Part shown: positions 1 through 6,094 of the stretch, piece by piece | Layout: each line of letters begins with the position of its first letter | How positions within the stretch are numbered: the first letter of the stretch is position 1 | Source: an uncultured Planctomycetaceae bacterium | Lineage (GTDB): Bacteria > Planctomycetota > Planctomycetia > Pirellulales > Pirellulaceae | Direction: 5' to 3' | Length of the DNA: 9,697 nt | Assembly: GCA_937967665.1 (NCBI GenBank) | Contig: CALBSZ010000351.1 | Span: forward strand, 1-9,697 | The notes under the pieces: generated by a model | What the model was told of the DNA's origin: nothing | Database searches by the model: none | Seen by the model: only the letters and a program-made list of their open reading frames with translations | Translations under genes and position numbers: made by a program

Positions 1-483
1 TGTGTCTCGTTCTGTGTGTTCTAATCGATTGTTCAGCTCTTCGTATTTGTGGTGTTCGTTCTTTTTTAATGGTACGGGCACCACCGAGAAGCCCAGACGC
101 CCCATGATGTCTTTCAGCTCTTCGATCGTCTGCGTAATGGGATGCAGCCGACCCAATCGCACGGGCGTGCCGGGCAAGGTGGGATCGAAAACTTCCGCCG
201 AGCCGCGTTTTTTCGCCGGCCCGCTCGACAGGCGCTCCGCCGCCTCGTTCAAGAACGTTTCGACGTGCTGCTTGACCTCGTTGAACTTCTTGCCGGCCGT
301 CGGGCGATCTTCCTGCCCGACGCTCCCCATGCGTTTCTGCGCGGCCTTGAGTTTCCCTTTCTTGGCGCCGACGAATTCCACGCGCGCCGCTTCCAAGTCG
401 TCGAGTGACCTGGCCGATTCGAAAGCGGACTTCGCCGCCGATACCAGTTCGTCCAGGTCCTTAATGAAATCCGCTAAGGCCAT
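1..483 (-). CDS. pheS: Phenylalanine-tRNA ligase alpha subunit, N-terminal part (cut by window edge)
   Basis: Cytoplasmic enzyme subunit that, with PheT, charges tRNA-Phe with phenylalanine. The 161 visible residues show the family's N-terminal layout. First comes a charged helical coiled-coil region that binds tRNA (about residues 1-95: many K, E and A, with VEFVGAKKGKLK resembling the usual E..GKKG.L stretch). Then follows the entry to the catalytic domain, with PGTPVRLGRLHPITQTIEEL and GRLGFSV, matching the usual PGR...G..HP..QT..E....MGF.V block. The start is the ATG at 483-481, which gives the normal family N-terminus; the Shine-Dalgarno site is weak. It is last of the rpmI-rplT-pheS cluster, and a terminator-like hairpin sits just upstream. 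Odd: from about residue 135 to the edge the usual GPE motif is replaced by VPVPLKK, although HKYEELN still lines up in frame with the expected HNFEALN. The identity is secure; the last 27 codons are suspect. Confidence 0.93.
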   Translation of the reverse strand, partial: MALADFIKDLDELVSAAKSAFESARSLDDLEAARVEFVGAKKGKLKAAQKRMGSVGQEDRPTAGKKFNEVKQHVETFLNEAAERLSSGPAKKRGSAEVFDPTLPGTPVRLGRLHPITQTIEELKDIMGRLGFSVVPVPLKKNEHHKYEELNNRLEHTERDT

Positions 484-499
484 AGTTTCAGATCCAACT

Positions 500-541
500 A
501 AAAAAGGAGAGACAGGTCGACGCGTGGCGACCTACCTCCCC
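500..541 (-). terminator. Intrinsic terminator or attenuator in the pheS leader
   Basis: Read on the minus strand, arms 541-528 and 519-506 form a 14-pair stem (11 Watson-Crick pairs and 3 G-U wobbles) around an 8-nt loop (527-520), followed at once by six T (505-500). The wobble pairs work only in minus-strand RNA, which fixes the direction. The pheS ATG is only about 17 nt further on, too close for a simple end to the rplT transcript, so control of pheS by premature termination is plausible. The structure is seen in the sequence; the regulatory role is inferred. Confidence 0.7.
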
Positions 542-568
542 TGAGTGCGAATCGCACGGACGGTTCCA

Positions 569-655
569 TCGTCATCCAAGCTCGAAGCGCAAACGAGTGG
601 GTCACTTACGCCCGGATACACACTTGCTTGCCCTGCGTGCTTGTCTTCTGGCGGA
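569..655 (+). repeat. Dispersed imperfect inverted repeat, copy A
   Basis: Left arm 576-599 (begins CCAAGCTCGAAGCGC) and right arm 621-644 (ends GCGTGCTTGT) are imperfect inverted complements about 24 bp long, separated by about 21 bp. The whole unit aligns with the two copies at 3918-4115 and the degenerate copy at 8618-8707, all in the same orientation. It lies between rplT and pheS, so it would be transcribed as a long hairpin in that operon's RNA. There is no transposase gene, so it resembles a REP or MITE-like non-autonomous element. Confidence 0.85.
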
Positions 656-772
656 TTGCCGCTGTCCAACTAAGCGGTGCTCAGAAACAATTGCGTGGTA
701 GGCAAATTCGATGCCTCGAAAAAAATAGCCGGACCCCCTCGTTTCGACCGCGTTGTCCATTCCCAGCCCCGC

Positions 773-1129
773 TTACGCGGCCAGGGCTTGCTTCACTTCT
801 TCTACCACCGTGTCGAAACCGGCGGGATCTTCAATCGCCATTTGCGACAACGTCTTCCGGTCCAGTTCAATATTCGCCTTCTTCAGGCCATGAATGAATT
901 CGCTGTAGCGCAATCCCCGCTCGCGGCAGGCGGCGCTCAAACGCGTGATCCACAAGCGCCGGAAGTCGCGTTTACGAGCCCGTCGGTCGCGAAAGGCGTA
1001 GGCCTCGGCGCGAAGCAGGGTTTCTTTCACCGTGCGCAGCAACCGGCCACGACCACCTACATAACCTTTGGCACGCTTGTACAACCGCCGCTTCGCCTTG
1101 TTCCGGGCGGAACCCTTTGTCGTTCTCAT
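773..1129 (-). CDS. rplT: Large ribosomal subunit protein bL20
   Basis: Binds 23S rRNA early in 50S assembly and is essential for that assembly. The 118 residues match the usual length of about 117. The conserved basic N-terminus is present (RLYKRAKGYVGGRGRLLRTV, residues 15-34), followed by the family block RDRRARKRDFRRLWITRL and the globular C-terminal domain with YSEFIHGLKKANIELDRKTL. The ATG at 1129-1127 is preceded by AGGA at a good distance. It follows rpmI with an unusually long 170-nt spacer that contains two hairpins, and precedes pheS. In other bacteria bL20 represses its own operon by binding leader RNA; whether it does so here cannot be seen from one sequence. Confidence 0.98.
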   Translation of the reverse strand: MRTTKGSARNKAKRRLYKRAKGYVGGRGRLLRTVKETLLRAEAYAFRDRRARKRDFRRLWITRLSAACRERGLRYSEFIHGLKKANIELDRKTLSQMAIEDPAGFDTVVEEVKQALAA

Positions 1130-1299
1130 GGTTCAATCCTGTAGCTTGGCACGATAAGGCCCTTTCGAATTCGCTCGAAAGTGTTAGTTGCCCACGCGCG
1201 ATTTTGAAGAACTTCTCCTCACGGTCGTGAATGCTCGCTTTCCGTTCACGCACTTCGCGTGACGCCGTGCCGGCGCGAAAGCGATTCCGACGGGTTGGC
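1130..1299 (-). promoter_or_regulatory. Structured rpmI-rplT spacer, possible bL20 leader
   Basis: This spacer is much longer than the few bases usual between rpmI and rplT. On the minus strand it can form a 6-bp hairpin (1262-1257 with 1251-1246, loop 1256-1252) and, nearer rplT, a perfect 7-bp hairpin CTTTCGA/TCGAAAG (1181-1175 with 1168-1162, loop of six). The second hairpin ends about 32 nt before the rplT ATG. A role in translational autocontrol by bL20 is inferred from known systems; no pseudoknot or 23S mimic was demonstrated. Confidence 0.3.
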
Positions 1300-1503
1300 T
1301 TAGTAGCTGTTTCCGTTCAAGGCACGAACAATGGCCGATTCCATGCACTCGTGCACGGTCGTCGTGCCACGCAAATTGCGCTTGCGCTTTTGCGACATCC
1401 GCGCTGCCAAGTGGCTGGTGCCGGCTTGACGATGCTTGTCATGACCATTGGCAGTCAAACGAAAACGCTTTTTGGTACCTTTATGAGTCTGCTGTTTTAG
1501 CAT
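1300..1503 (-). CDS. rpmI: Large ribosomal subunit protein bL35
   Basis: Small basic protein of the 50S subunit, 67 residues, close to the usual 64-66. It has the family signature near the start (THKGTKKRFRLTANG, residues 6-20) and the highly conserved core AGTSHLAARMSQKRKRNLR. The ATG at 1503-1501 gives MLKQQTHKG, aligning with the usual MPKMKTHKG start; no clear Shine-Dalgarno site is seen. The C-terminal tail (TVHECMESAIVRALNGNSY) is less typical. It is first in the rpmI-rplT-pheS cluster: the gene usually upstream, infC for IF3, is not in the roughly 580 bases before it, so a promoter should lie directly upstream. Confidence 0.96.
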   Translation of the reverse strand: MLKQQTHKGTKKRFRLTANGHDKHRQAGTSHLAARMSQKRKRNLRGTTTVHECMESAIVRALNGNSY

Positions 1504-1559
1504 GATATCGGTTTTCTAGGGGCTCAAGTTCGCGAATCTGATTTCGACGGAAACCACGT

Positions 1560-1588
1560 ATTCTAAAGTGTTTCGGCGAATCGAGGAA
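1560..1588 (-). promoter_or_regulatory. Possible promoter for rpmI-rplT-pheS
   Basis: On the minus strand a -10-like TAGAAT (1565-1560) lies 17 nt after a weak -35-like TTCCTC (1588-1583), giving a leader of roughly 50 nt before the rpmI ATG. The -10 is good and the -35 poor. The call leans on the need for a promoter between the non-coding region and the first gene. Confidence 0.35.
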
Positions 1589-1842
1589 GGGGCATTAGCG
1601 GGATTTTGAAGGAGTTCTGCGTCGCCGCAAAACGGCCGCCAGCGAGGTCTCAGGGACATGGCAAAACCCTTGCCCCCCAAAGGTCCTGCGACTCAAGAAA
1701 AACATTAGGTTCTGTTTTAAAACCGGATAAGGGTGTGGCTGTGGTGGAGCGCAGCGACCCCACAGAACCTTGGATTCCGGGAGCTCGCTTCACTCGACCC
1801 CGGCCACCCATGACAACAACGCGAGCTTGAAAACCGAGCCTA
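1589..1842. other. Non-coding, palindrome-rich stretch
   Basis: No convincing gene is seen. It contains a perfect 9-bp inverted repeat AGGTTCTGT/ACAGAACCT (1707-1715 and 1762-1770) enclosing the 10-bp palindrome GTTTTAAAAC (1714-1723) and GGTGGAGCGCAGCGACCCC. A related GAGCTCGCTTCACTCGACCCC-like segment follows at about 1780-1801. The composition suggests degraded copies of a planctomycete intergenic repeat, which is an inference. Open frames here lack family motifs and start sites. Confidence 0.4.
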
Positions 1843-1923
1843 GGGACAACTGTTCTACGCAAAGAAAAAAACAGTTGGGACAACTGTTCTACATACGGAA
1901 AACGGCTGGGACAACGGTTTTGC
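1843..1923. repeat. Three copies of a short repeat, GGGACAACTGTTCTAC
   Basis: Two perfect copies lie at 1843-1858 and 1877-1892, and a diverged copy (GGGACAACGGTTTTGC) at 1908-1923, with starts 34 and 31 bp apart. The central copy extends into a palindrome, ACAGTT-GGGAC-AACTGT (1871-1887). They lie about 70 bp upstream of the -10 element for the 2088 operon, so they could be operator sites or simply a short intergenic repeat family. Confidence 0.7.
1865..1887 (-). terminator. Weak terminator-like hairpin
   Basis: On the minus strand ACAGTT-GTCCC-AACTGT (1887-1871) is followed by a run of T down to 1865. The stem is only 6 bp and partly A-T. It might stop stray minus-strand transcription before the rpmI promoter, but it coincides with the short repeat and may be fortuitous. 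Confidence 0.3.
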
Positions 1924-1993
1924 AAAGAATCCGCGGACGCGGGCGGATACGAATTGGCCATCGAGGAAATGGCGAGAGAAACGTCGCGAGTTT

Positions 1994-2002
1994 TGCTACA
2001 AT
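1994..2002 (+). promoter_or_regulatory. Extended -10 promoter for the membrane protein-GT4 operon
   Basis: TGCTACAAT is an extended -10 element (TGnTATAAT with one change). No good -35 is present, which extended -10 promoters tolerate. Transcription would start near 2009, giving a leader of about 80 nt to the ATG at 2088 and excluding the alternative in-frame ATG at 2001. The same TACAAT hexamer occurs before the 8815 gene. Confidence 0.5.
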
Positions 2003-2087
2003 GCGACAACCTCCTGCTAGAGAGCCACCCGTTTTCCCACACTCAGCCAGCTTCGCAAAGCCGCTCGCAAACACGAGTTATCTCTTT

Positions 2088-2615
2088 ATGGGACATCTGC
2101 TAACGATTTGGACGATCCGACTGGCGATGGTCTTCTATGCCACCGTCCTGGCAGGTTGCCTGACCGGCCGGCTGTCCGCTCGCCGGCAAAGATCGCTCTG
2201 GACGATTGGCTTCTCCTTCTTTTTCGCCCATCTTGTCTGCGCCTTCCATTTTTATCACCACTGGAGCAACCAGCTTGCCGTTGCCGATACCGCGCGGCAG
2301 ACCAAGGAACTGATGAATTGGGAATTCGGCGAGGGGATCTATTTCAGCTACCTTTTCGGGTTGCTCTGGATGGCCGACGTGCTCTGGTCCTGGTGCGGTT
2401 TTCACTCGTACTCACGGCGGCCTCGCTGGCTGACCTTGTCGATCCACGGCTACCTGTTCTTCATCGCCTTCAACGGCGTGGTTGTCTTCGAGAACGGCCC
2501 TATACGGATCGCGGGAGTCGCCGTTTGCCTGATCCTGGCGGCGCTCGCCTGGCGGCGTTGTCGTCGCGGCGCTATCCAGTCCGAGGCGGTTGCTGAATGT
2601 CGAGCGCAGGTGTGA
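2088..2615 (+). CDS. Small multi-pass membrane protein, function unknown
   Basis: 175 residues with about five hydrophobic segments (roughly 5-26, 37-58, 83-104, 115-134 and 139-156), ending in a basic, soluble tail. Aromatic and histidine residues cluster in and after the second segment (FHFYHHW, residues 53-59), with a short charged loop (ADTARQTKELMNWEFGEG) before the third. I do not recognise the family. The reading frame extends upstream to 1770 without a plausible start; the ATG at 2088 is chosen because the first membrane segment begins there and a promoter-like element at 1994-2002 would exclude the ATG at 2001. Its stop codon is followed after one base by the glycosyltransferase ATG, so the two are almost surely one operon. 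A role alongside that enzyme in lipid or cell-surface glycan work is a guess. The histidines could suggest metal or haem binding, but nothing proves it. Confidence 0.75.
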   Translation: MGHLLTIWTIRLAMVFYATVLAGCLTGRLSARRQRSLWTIGFSFFFAHLVCAFHFYHHWSNQLAVADTARQTKELMNWEFGEGIYFSYLFGLLWMADVLWSWCGFHSYSRRPRWLTLSIHGYLFFIAFNGVVVFENGPIRIAGVAVCLILAALAWRRCRRGAIQSEAVAECRAQV

Positions 2616-2616
2616 C

Positions 2617-3909
2617 ATGACGGTTGCCTACCTCACTTCCGGCGCGGCAGGCATGTACTGCGGCAGCTGCATGCACGACAATACCCTCGCGCGCGGCCTG
2701 ACCGAAATTGGCGTCGACGTGCAGCTGATCCCCACCTACACGCCGATCCGCACCGACGAGAACGACGTCAGCATCGATCGTGTCTTCTTCGGCGGCATCA
2801 ACATCTACCTGCAACAGAGGATGCCCCTGTTTCGCCATCTGCCCGGGTTCCTGGATCGCCTTCTCGATTCTCCCTGGCTGATCCGGCGCGTGGCCGCCGG
2901 CGCGGTGGAAACCAGTCCCAAAGACCTGGGTGCGCTAACCGTGTCCATGCTCCGCGGCAGTCACGGCGGACAACGGAAAGAGATCCGCAAACTCTGCTCG
3001 TATCTCAAGCATCACCATCGGCCGAAACTGGTAGTGTTGAGTAACATGCTGATCGGCGGCTGCATTCCGGCCATGAAGAGCGAACTGAACGTACCGGTAC
3101 TGGTCACGCTGCAAGGGGACGACATTTTCCTGAACGACTTGATCGAACCATTCAAGACGCGAGCCTTTGACGAAATCCGCCAACTGATTCCTGAAGTCGA
3201 CGGCTTCATCGTGAACAGCCGCTACTACGCCGAATTCATGAGCGGGTACTTTGCGATCCCTGCCGACAAGATGCACATCGTCCCGCTGGGTATCGACGTG
3301 GATGAATTCCCGACGGCCGTGCCGGCCCGGCAAGACGACACGGCGCCCACCGTTGGCTACCTGGCTCGCTTGGCACCTGAGAAAGGGCTGCACCACCTGG
3401 TCGATGCGTTTATTCTGCTGCGGAAAATGCCAGGCATGAAAGACGCCCAGCTGCGGATCGCCGGTTGGCTGGGCAAACACCGCCAGGCATACGCCGACGA
3501 ACAGTTCGCCAAGCTGGCCGCCGCCGGCCTCGGCGACGCGTTTCACTACGCAGGCAGCGTCGACCGGTCCGAAAAGCTTGCCTTCCTGAGCTCGCTCAGC
3601 GTCCTTTCCGTGCCCACCACCTACCACGAACCAAAAGGGCTCTACGTCTTGGAAGCCCTGGCCGCCGGCGTTCCGGTGGTCCAGCCGGCACACGGCGCGT
3701 TACCCGACCTGATCGAGGCCACCGGCGGCCGCATCATCCCGGCAGCGGATGACCCGCCGGCCCTGGCGCTGGCTTTGCACAGCATCTTGACCGATCCGCC
3801 GACTCGATGCGAGCTCGCTTCACGAGGCCATACGGCTGTCCACAACCAATTCAATCGTCTGATGATGGCCAAGCGGATGCAGGAACTGTATAACCGGTTT
3901 ACAGGCTAA
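2617..3909 (+). CDS. GT4 family glycosyltransferase (GT-B fold)
   Basis: Transfers a sugar from a nucleotide-sugar donor; acceptor and sugar are unknown. 430 residues, cytoplasmic or membrane-associated. The N-terminal acceptor domain opens with SGAAGMYCGSCMHDN (8-22), a glycine-rich GT-B start with a CxxC pair. The C-terminal donor domain has VGYLARLAPEKG (from residue 246), the usual G.l...KG stretch, and the GT4 E-x7-E signature EPKGLYVLE (E338 and E346), followed by ALAAGVPVVQPAHGALPDLI. The ATG at 2617 is one base after the stop of the membrane protein gene and has AGG upstream; a TTG at 2590 in the same frame would only add nine non-conserved residues. Tight coupling suggests both act in one glycoconjugate pathway. 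The general family is certain, the specific reaction is not. Confidence 0.93.
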   Translation: MTVAYLTSGAAGMYCGSCMHDNTLARGLTEIGVDVQLIPTYTPIRTDENDVSIDRVFFGGINIYLQQRMPLFRHLPGFLDRLLDSPWLIRRVAAGAVETSPKDLGALTVSMLRGSHGGQRKEIRKLCSYLKHHHRPKLVVLSNMLIGGCIPAMKSELNVPVLVTLQGDDIFLNDLIEPFKTRAFDEIRQLIPEVDGFIVNSRYYAEFMSGYFAIPADKMHIVPLGIDVDEFPTAVPARQDDTAPTVGYLARLAPEKGLHHLVDAFILLRKMPGMKDAQLRIAGWLGKHRQAYADEQFAKLAAAGLGDAFHYAGSVDRSEKLAFLSSLSVLSVPTTYHEPKGLYVLEALAAGVPVVQPAHGALPDLIEATGGRIIPAADDPPALALALHSILTDPPTRCELASRGHTAVHNQFNRLMMAKRMQELYNRFTG

Positions 3910-3917
3910 GCCGACAA

Positions 3918-4115
3918 CGCCGTGTTTCGTCGTCATACAAGCTCGAAGCGCAAGCGAGTGGGTGACTTCCGTCCGTACACACTTGCTCGCGCTGCGTGCT
4001 TGTATTATCGCGGTTGCGCCGTGTTTCGTCGTCATACAAGCTCGAAGCGCAAGCGAGTGGGTGACTTCCGTCCGTACACACTTGCTCGCGCTGCGTGCTT
4101 GTATTATCGCGGTTG
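3918..4115 (+). repeat. Perfect tandem duplication of the dispersed inverted repeat (2 x 99 bp), copies B1 and B2
   Basis: Units 3918-4016 and 4017-4115 are identical over all 99 bases. Each contains imperfect inverted arms (in unit 1, 3937-3960 beginning ACAAGCTCGAAGCGC and 3980-4003 ending GCGTGCTTGT) around a 19-nt centre. This is the best-preserved version of the family also found at 569-655 and 8618-8707. As 99 is divisible by three, the duplication adds exactly 33 codons to any frame. It fills most of the gap between the glycosyltransferase and rarA. Confidence 0.97.
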
Positions 4116-4212
4116 GCCATTCGAAACACCGGAGAAAGTTGCCGTGGCTTCCCGGTCCGACCGTGCAACCATGATCAATCTCCGCTTAGTCGCATATCCG
4201 GCAGGTACCGCC

Positions 4213-5532
4213 ATGTCACTGTTCGAAAAAATGGAAACCGATAACCTGCGCCGGGTTCAGCCGTTGGCGGCCCGCATGCGCCCGACAAAACTTGCCGACT
4301 TTGCCGGGCAGCAACACTTTCTGGGCGAAGGAAAACTGCTGCGCCGCTTGCTGGCGGCCGATCGCTTGGGTTCCGTCATCTTCTACGGTCCCCCCGGTAC
4401 CGGCAAAACAACGCTGGCCCGATTGCTCGCCACGGAAAGCCAGAGTCATTTTCGGCAATTGAGCGCGGTGACCAGCGGCGTCAAGGACCTGCGTGAAGTG
4501 CTCACCGAAGCCCGCGATGAACTGGCCGCCGGCGGCCGCAAGACGCTGCTGTTTATTGACGAGATCCATCGTTTCAACAAGTCGCAGCAGGACGCCTTGC
4601 TGCCCGACGTGGAAGACGGCATCGTCACGCTCGTCGGCGCCACGACCTCGAATCCTTTTTTCGCCGTCAACAGTGCTCTGGTAAGCCGCAGCCAGGTGTT
4701 TCAATTCGAACCACTGTCGCAGGACGAAATCAAGTCACTGCTGCAGCGGGCTTTGACAGACGAGCGCCGCGGCTTGGGCCGCGAAGAAATCCGCATGCAC
4801 GACGACGCCCTCGAATTCCTGGCGGAAGTTTGCGACGGCGACGCCCGCAGGGCCTTAACCGCGCTCGAAATCGGTGTGCGTTCCAGCAACCAGCGTCCGC
4901 TGGAATTCACGCGCGAACTGGCGGCGGAATCGGTGCAGCGCAAAGCGGTCCAATACGACGGCACGGGCGATGACCACTACGATGCGGCGAGTGCCCTGAT
5001 CAAGAGCATTCGCGGCAGCGACCCCGATGCGGGACTGTACTGGCTGGCGCGGATGCTGGAAGGAGGCGAAGACGTCCGCTTCCTGACCCGCCGCCTGGTG
5101 ATCCTGGCCAGTGAAGATGTTGGGAACGCCGATCCGCAGGCGCTGCCGCTGGCCGTCGCGGCGATGCAGGCTTGCGAGTTCGTCGGTTTGCCCGAATGCC
5201 AGTATGCGTTGGCCCAGGCCGTGACCTACCTGGCCTGCGCGCCGAAGTCGAATGCCGCGACCGTCGCCATCGGCGAAGCCCGCGGCGACGTCCGCGAAGG
5301 ACGACTCATCCCTGTTCCGGTCCATCTGCGCGATTCCCACGACGCCGGCGCTCAGCGCCTGGGACACTGCGACGACTACCAGTATTCGCACGACTCCGAA
5401 GACGGCGTAGCCACACAGGACTACCTCGGGGTAGAACGCGAATACTACCGTCCCGTCCCACGCGGATTCGAAACCGAATTAGCCGCACGTTTAGAAGACA
5501 TCCGCGCGAAATTGCGCCAGGCTCGTGAATAG
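4213..5532 (+). CDS. rarA: Replication-associated recombination protein A (AAA+ ATPase)
   Basis: RarA/MgsA is a clamp-loader-like ATPase that acts at stalled replication forks and on single-strand gaps, related to eukaryotic WRNIP1. 439 residues, matching the E. coli protein (about 447). Visible motifs in order: QPLAARMRP near the start, Walker A GPPGTGKT (59-66), AVTSGVKDLRE, Walker B LLFIDEIH (112-119) with HRFNKSQQDALLP after it, sensor 1 GATTSNP (142-148), arginine finger region ALVSRSQVF (around R159), sensor 2 GDARRAL (209-215), then the family's tetramerisation and C-terminal blocks with SIRGSDPDAGLYWLARML, ASEDVGNADP, YLACAPKSNA and VPVHLRD. The ATG at 4213 is preceded by CAGG and gives the family start. 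The frame stays open back to 3922 through the tandem repeat, so a longer start would be wrong; an ATG at 4171 is less likely. No functional link to the glycosyltransferase is apparent. Confidence 0.97.
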   Translation: MSLFEKMETDNLRRVQPLAARMRPTKLADFAGQQHFLGEGKLLRRLLAADRLGSVIFYGPPGTGKTTLARLLATESQSHFRQLSAVTSGVKDLREVLTEARDELAAGGRKTLLFIDEIHRFNKSQQDALLPDVEDGIVTLVGATTSNPFFAVNSALVSRSQVFQFEPLSQDEIKSLLQRALTDERRGLGREEIRMHDDALEFLAEVCDGDARRALTALEIGVRSSNQRPLEFTRELAAESVQRKAVQYDGTGDDHYDAASALIKSIRGSDPDAGLYWLARMLEGGEDVRFLTRRLVILASEDVGNADPQALPLAVAAMQACEFVGLPECQYALAQAVTYLACAPKSNAATVAIGEARGDVREGRLIPVPVHLRDSHDAGAQRLGHCDDYQYSHDSEDGVATQDYLGVEREYYRPVPRGFETELAARLEDIRAKLRQARE

Positions 5533-5559
5533 GTACCGGCCGAATTGAGAAATGCAGGT

Positions 5560-5606
5560 GCTTCAAACGCTTAATGAAGCGGAAGCAACACTGCCGTGGC
5601 GGCAGT
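5560..5606. terminator. Two hairpins between convergent genes
   Basis: GCTTCA/TGAAGC (5560-5565 with 5575-5580) and ACTGCCG-TGG-CGGCAGT (5590-5606, perfect 7-bp GC-rich stem, 3-nt loop) lie between the rarA stop and the stop of the opposing gene, whose TGA shares one base with the second hairpin. Neither is followed by a clear T-run on either strand. They are probably a bidirectional termination or RNA 3'-end region rather than classical intrinsic terminators. Confidence 0.5.
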
Positions 5607-6067
5607 CATTCCCGCGGATTAAGGGGATCAGGCTCGACAACAATTCGCTCCTCTGGACTGGCCAGTTCCGCCAGTTTATTCATCAAGTCTTTGCACCGCG
5701 CTCTTTCTTCAACGAATGCGTCTGCCGAAAGTTCCGGAATACTCACATGCCCGCGAATGGTATCGTCCGGAGTAAATTCAACCGATAGGCCCAGACTCTT
5801 CAGTTCGCTGACTTGAAGCTTAACGACTCCATTTGCCTTACGCTTTTTGGGGTCGGAGATACTGGCCAAGACATCTTCTGCCGAAGATAAACAATCCGCA
5901 CGAAACAAACTGATTCCATCGATATCGGGATAATTGCCTTTGATTATTGGTTCAAAGGCACCGGGTGAAACAAACGGTGTGCGTGCAGTTCGAAATCGGG
6001 TTGCATGAACACGCCGATACAACCACTCATCGTCGGTGATCGGTTCCGTTTCGTCTTTCAGAGGCAT
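5606..6067 (-). CDS. Uncharacterised small protein with LYRR motif, third gene of the accessory cassette
   Basis: 153 residues, soluble, no signal peptide or membrane segment. The N-terminus has EWLYRRVH (14-21), then a middle region SPGAFEP...DGISLFRADC, later VVKLQVSELKSLGLSV and RGHVSIPEL, and a charged helical end. From memory, the layout LYRR(I/V)H - S.AF - DG(I/L)S..RA - GH(A/V).I..L recurs in uncharacterised bacterial proteins of 130-170 residues; no activity is known to me. The ATG at 6067 has no clear Shine-Dalgarno site. It begins 27 nt after the stop of the DWDG protein gene, so it is probably co-transcribed with it and with the TIGR04255-like gene. The base composition is less GC-rich than in rarA next door. 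A role as toxin, antitoxin or defence partner is only a hypothesis. Confidence 0.8.
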   Translation of the reverse strand: MPLKDETEPITDDEWLYRRVHATRFRTARTPFVSPGAFEPIIKGNYPDIDGISLFRADCLSSAEDVLASISDPKKRKANGVVKLQVSELKSLGLSVEFTPDDTIRGHVSIPELSADAFVEERARCKDLMNKLAELASPEERIVVEPDPLNPRE

Positions 6068-6094
6068 TCAGAGATACTGTGCGGCGAGTCGCGC

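Noticed and set aside
2..544. Open frame of 180 codons on the plus strand over the pheS region
   Set aside because: Antisense to pheS, serine-rich composition from the reverse frame, no motif.
972..1253. 93-codon minus-strand frame covering the rpmI-rplT spacer and the start of rplT
   Set aside because: Half of it overlaps rplT in another frame, it has no Shine-Dalgarno site and the protein looks random.
1658..1708. 16-codon micro-frame beginning ATGGCAAAACCC with a CAGGG before it
   Set aside because: Too short and without supporting context; it overlaps the palindromic stretch.
2935..3693. Long open frame of 252 codons on the minus strand
   Set aside because: It lies fully inside the glycosyltransferase gene on the opposite strand, has no recognisable motif, and is explained by GC-rich codon structure.
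3918..4115. CRISPR array
   Set aside because: Only two adjacent identical units without distinct spacers; it is a tandem duplication of a dispersed inverted repeat and no cas gene is near.
4855..5391. 178-codon open frame on the minus strand
   Set aside because: Shadow of rarA; no start signal or family pattern.
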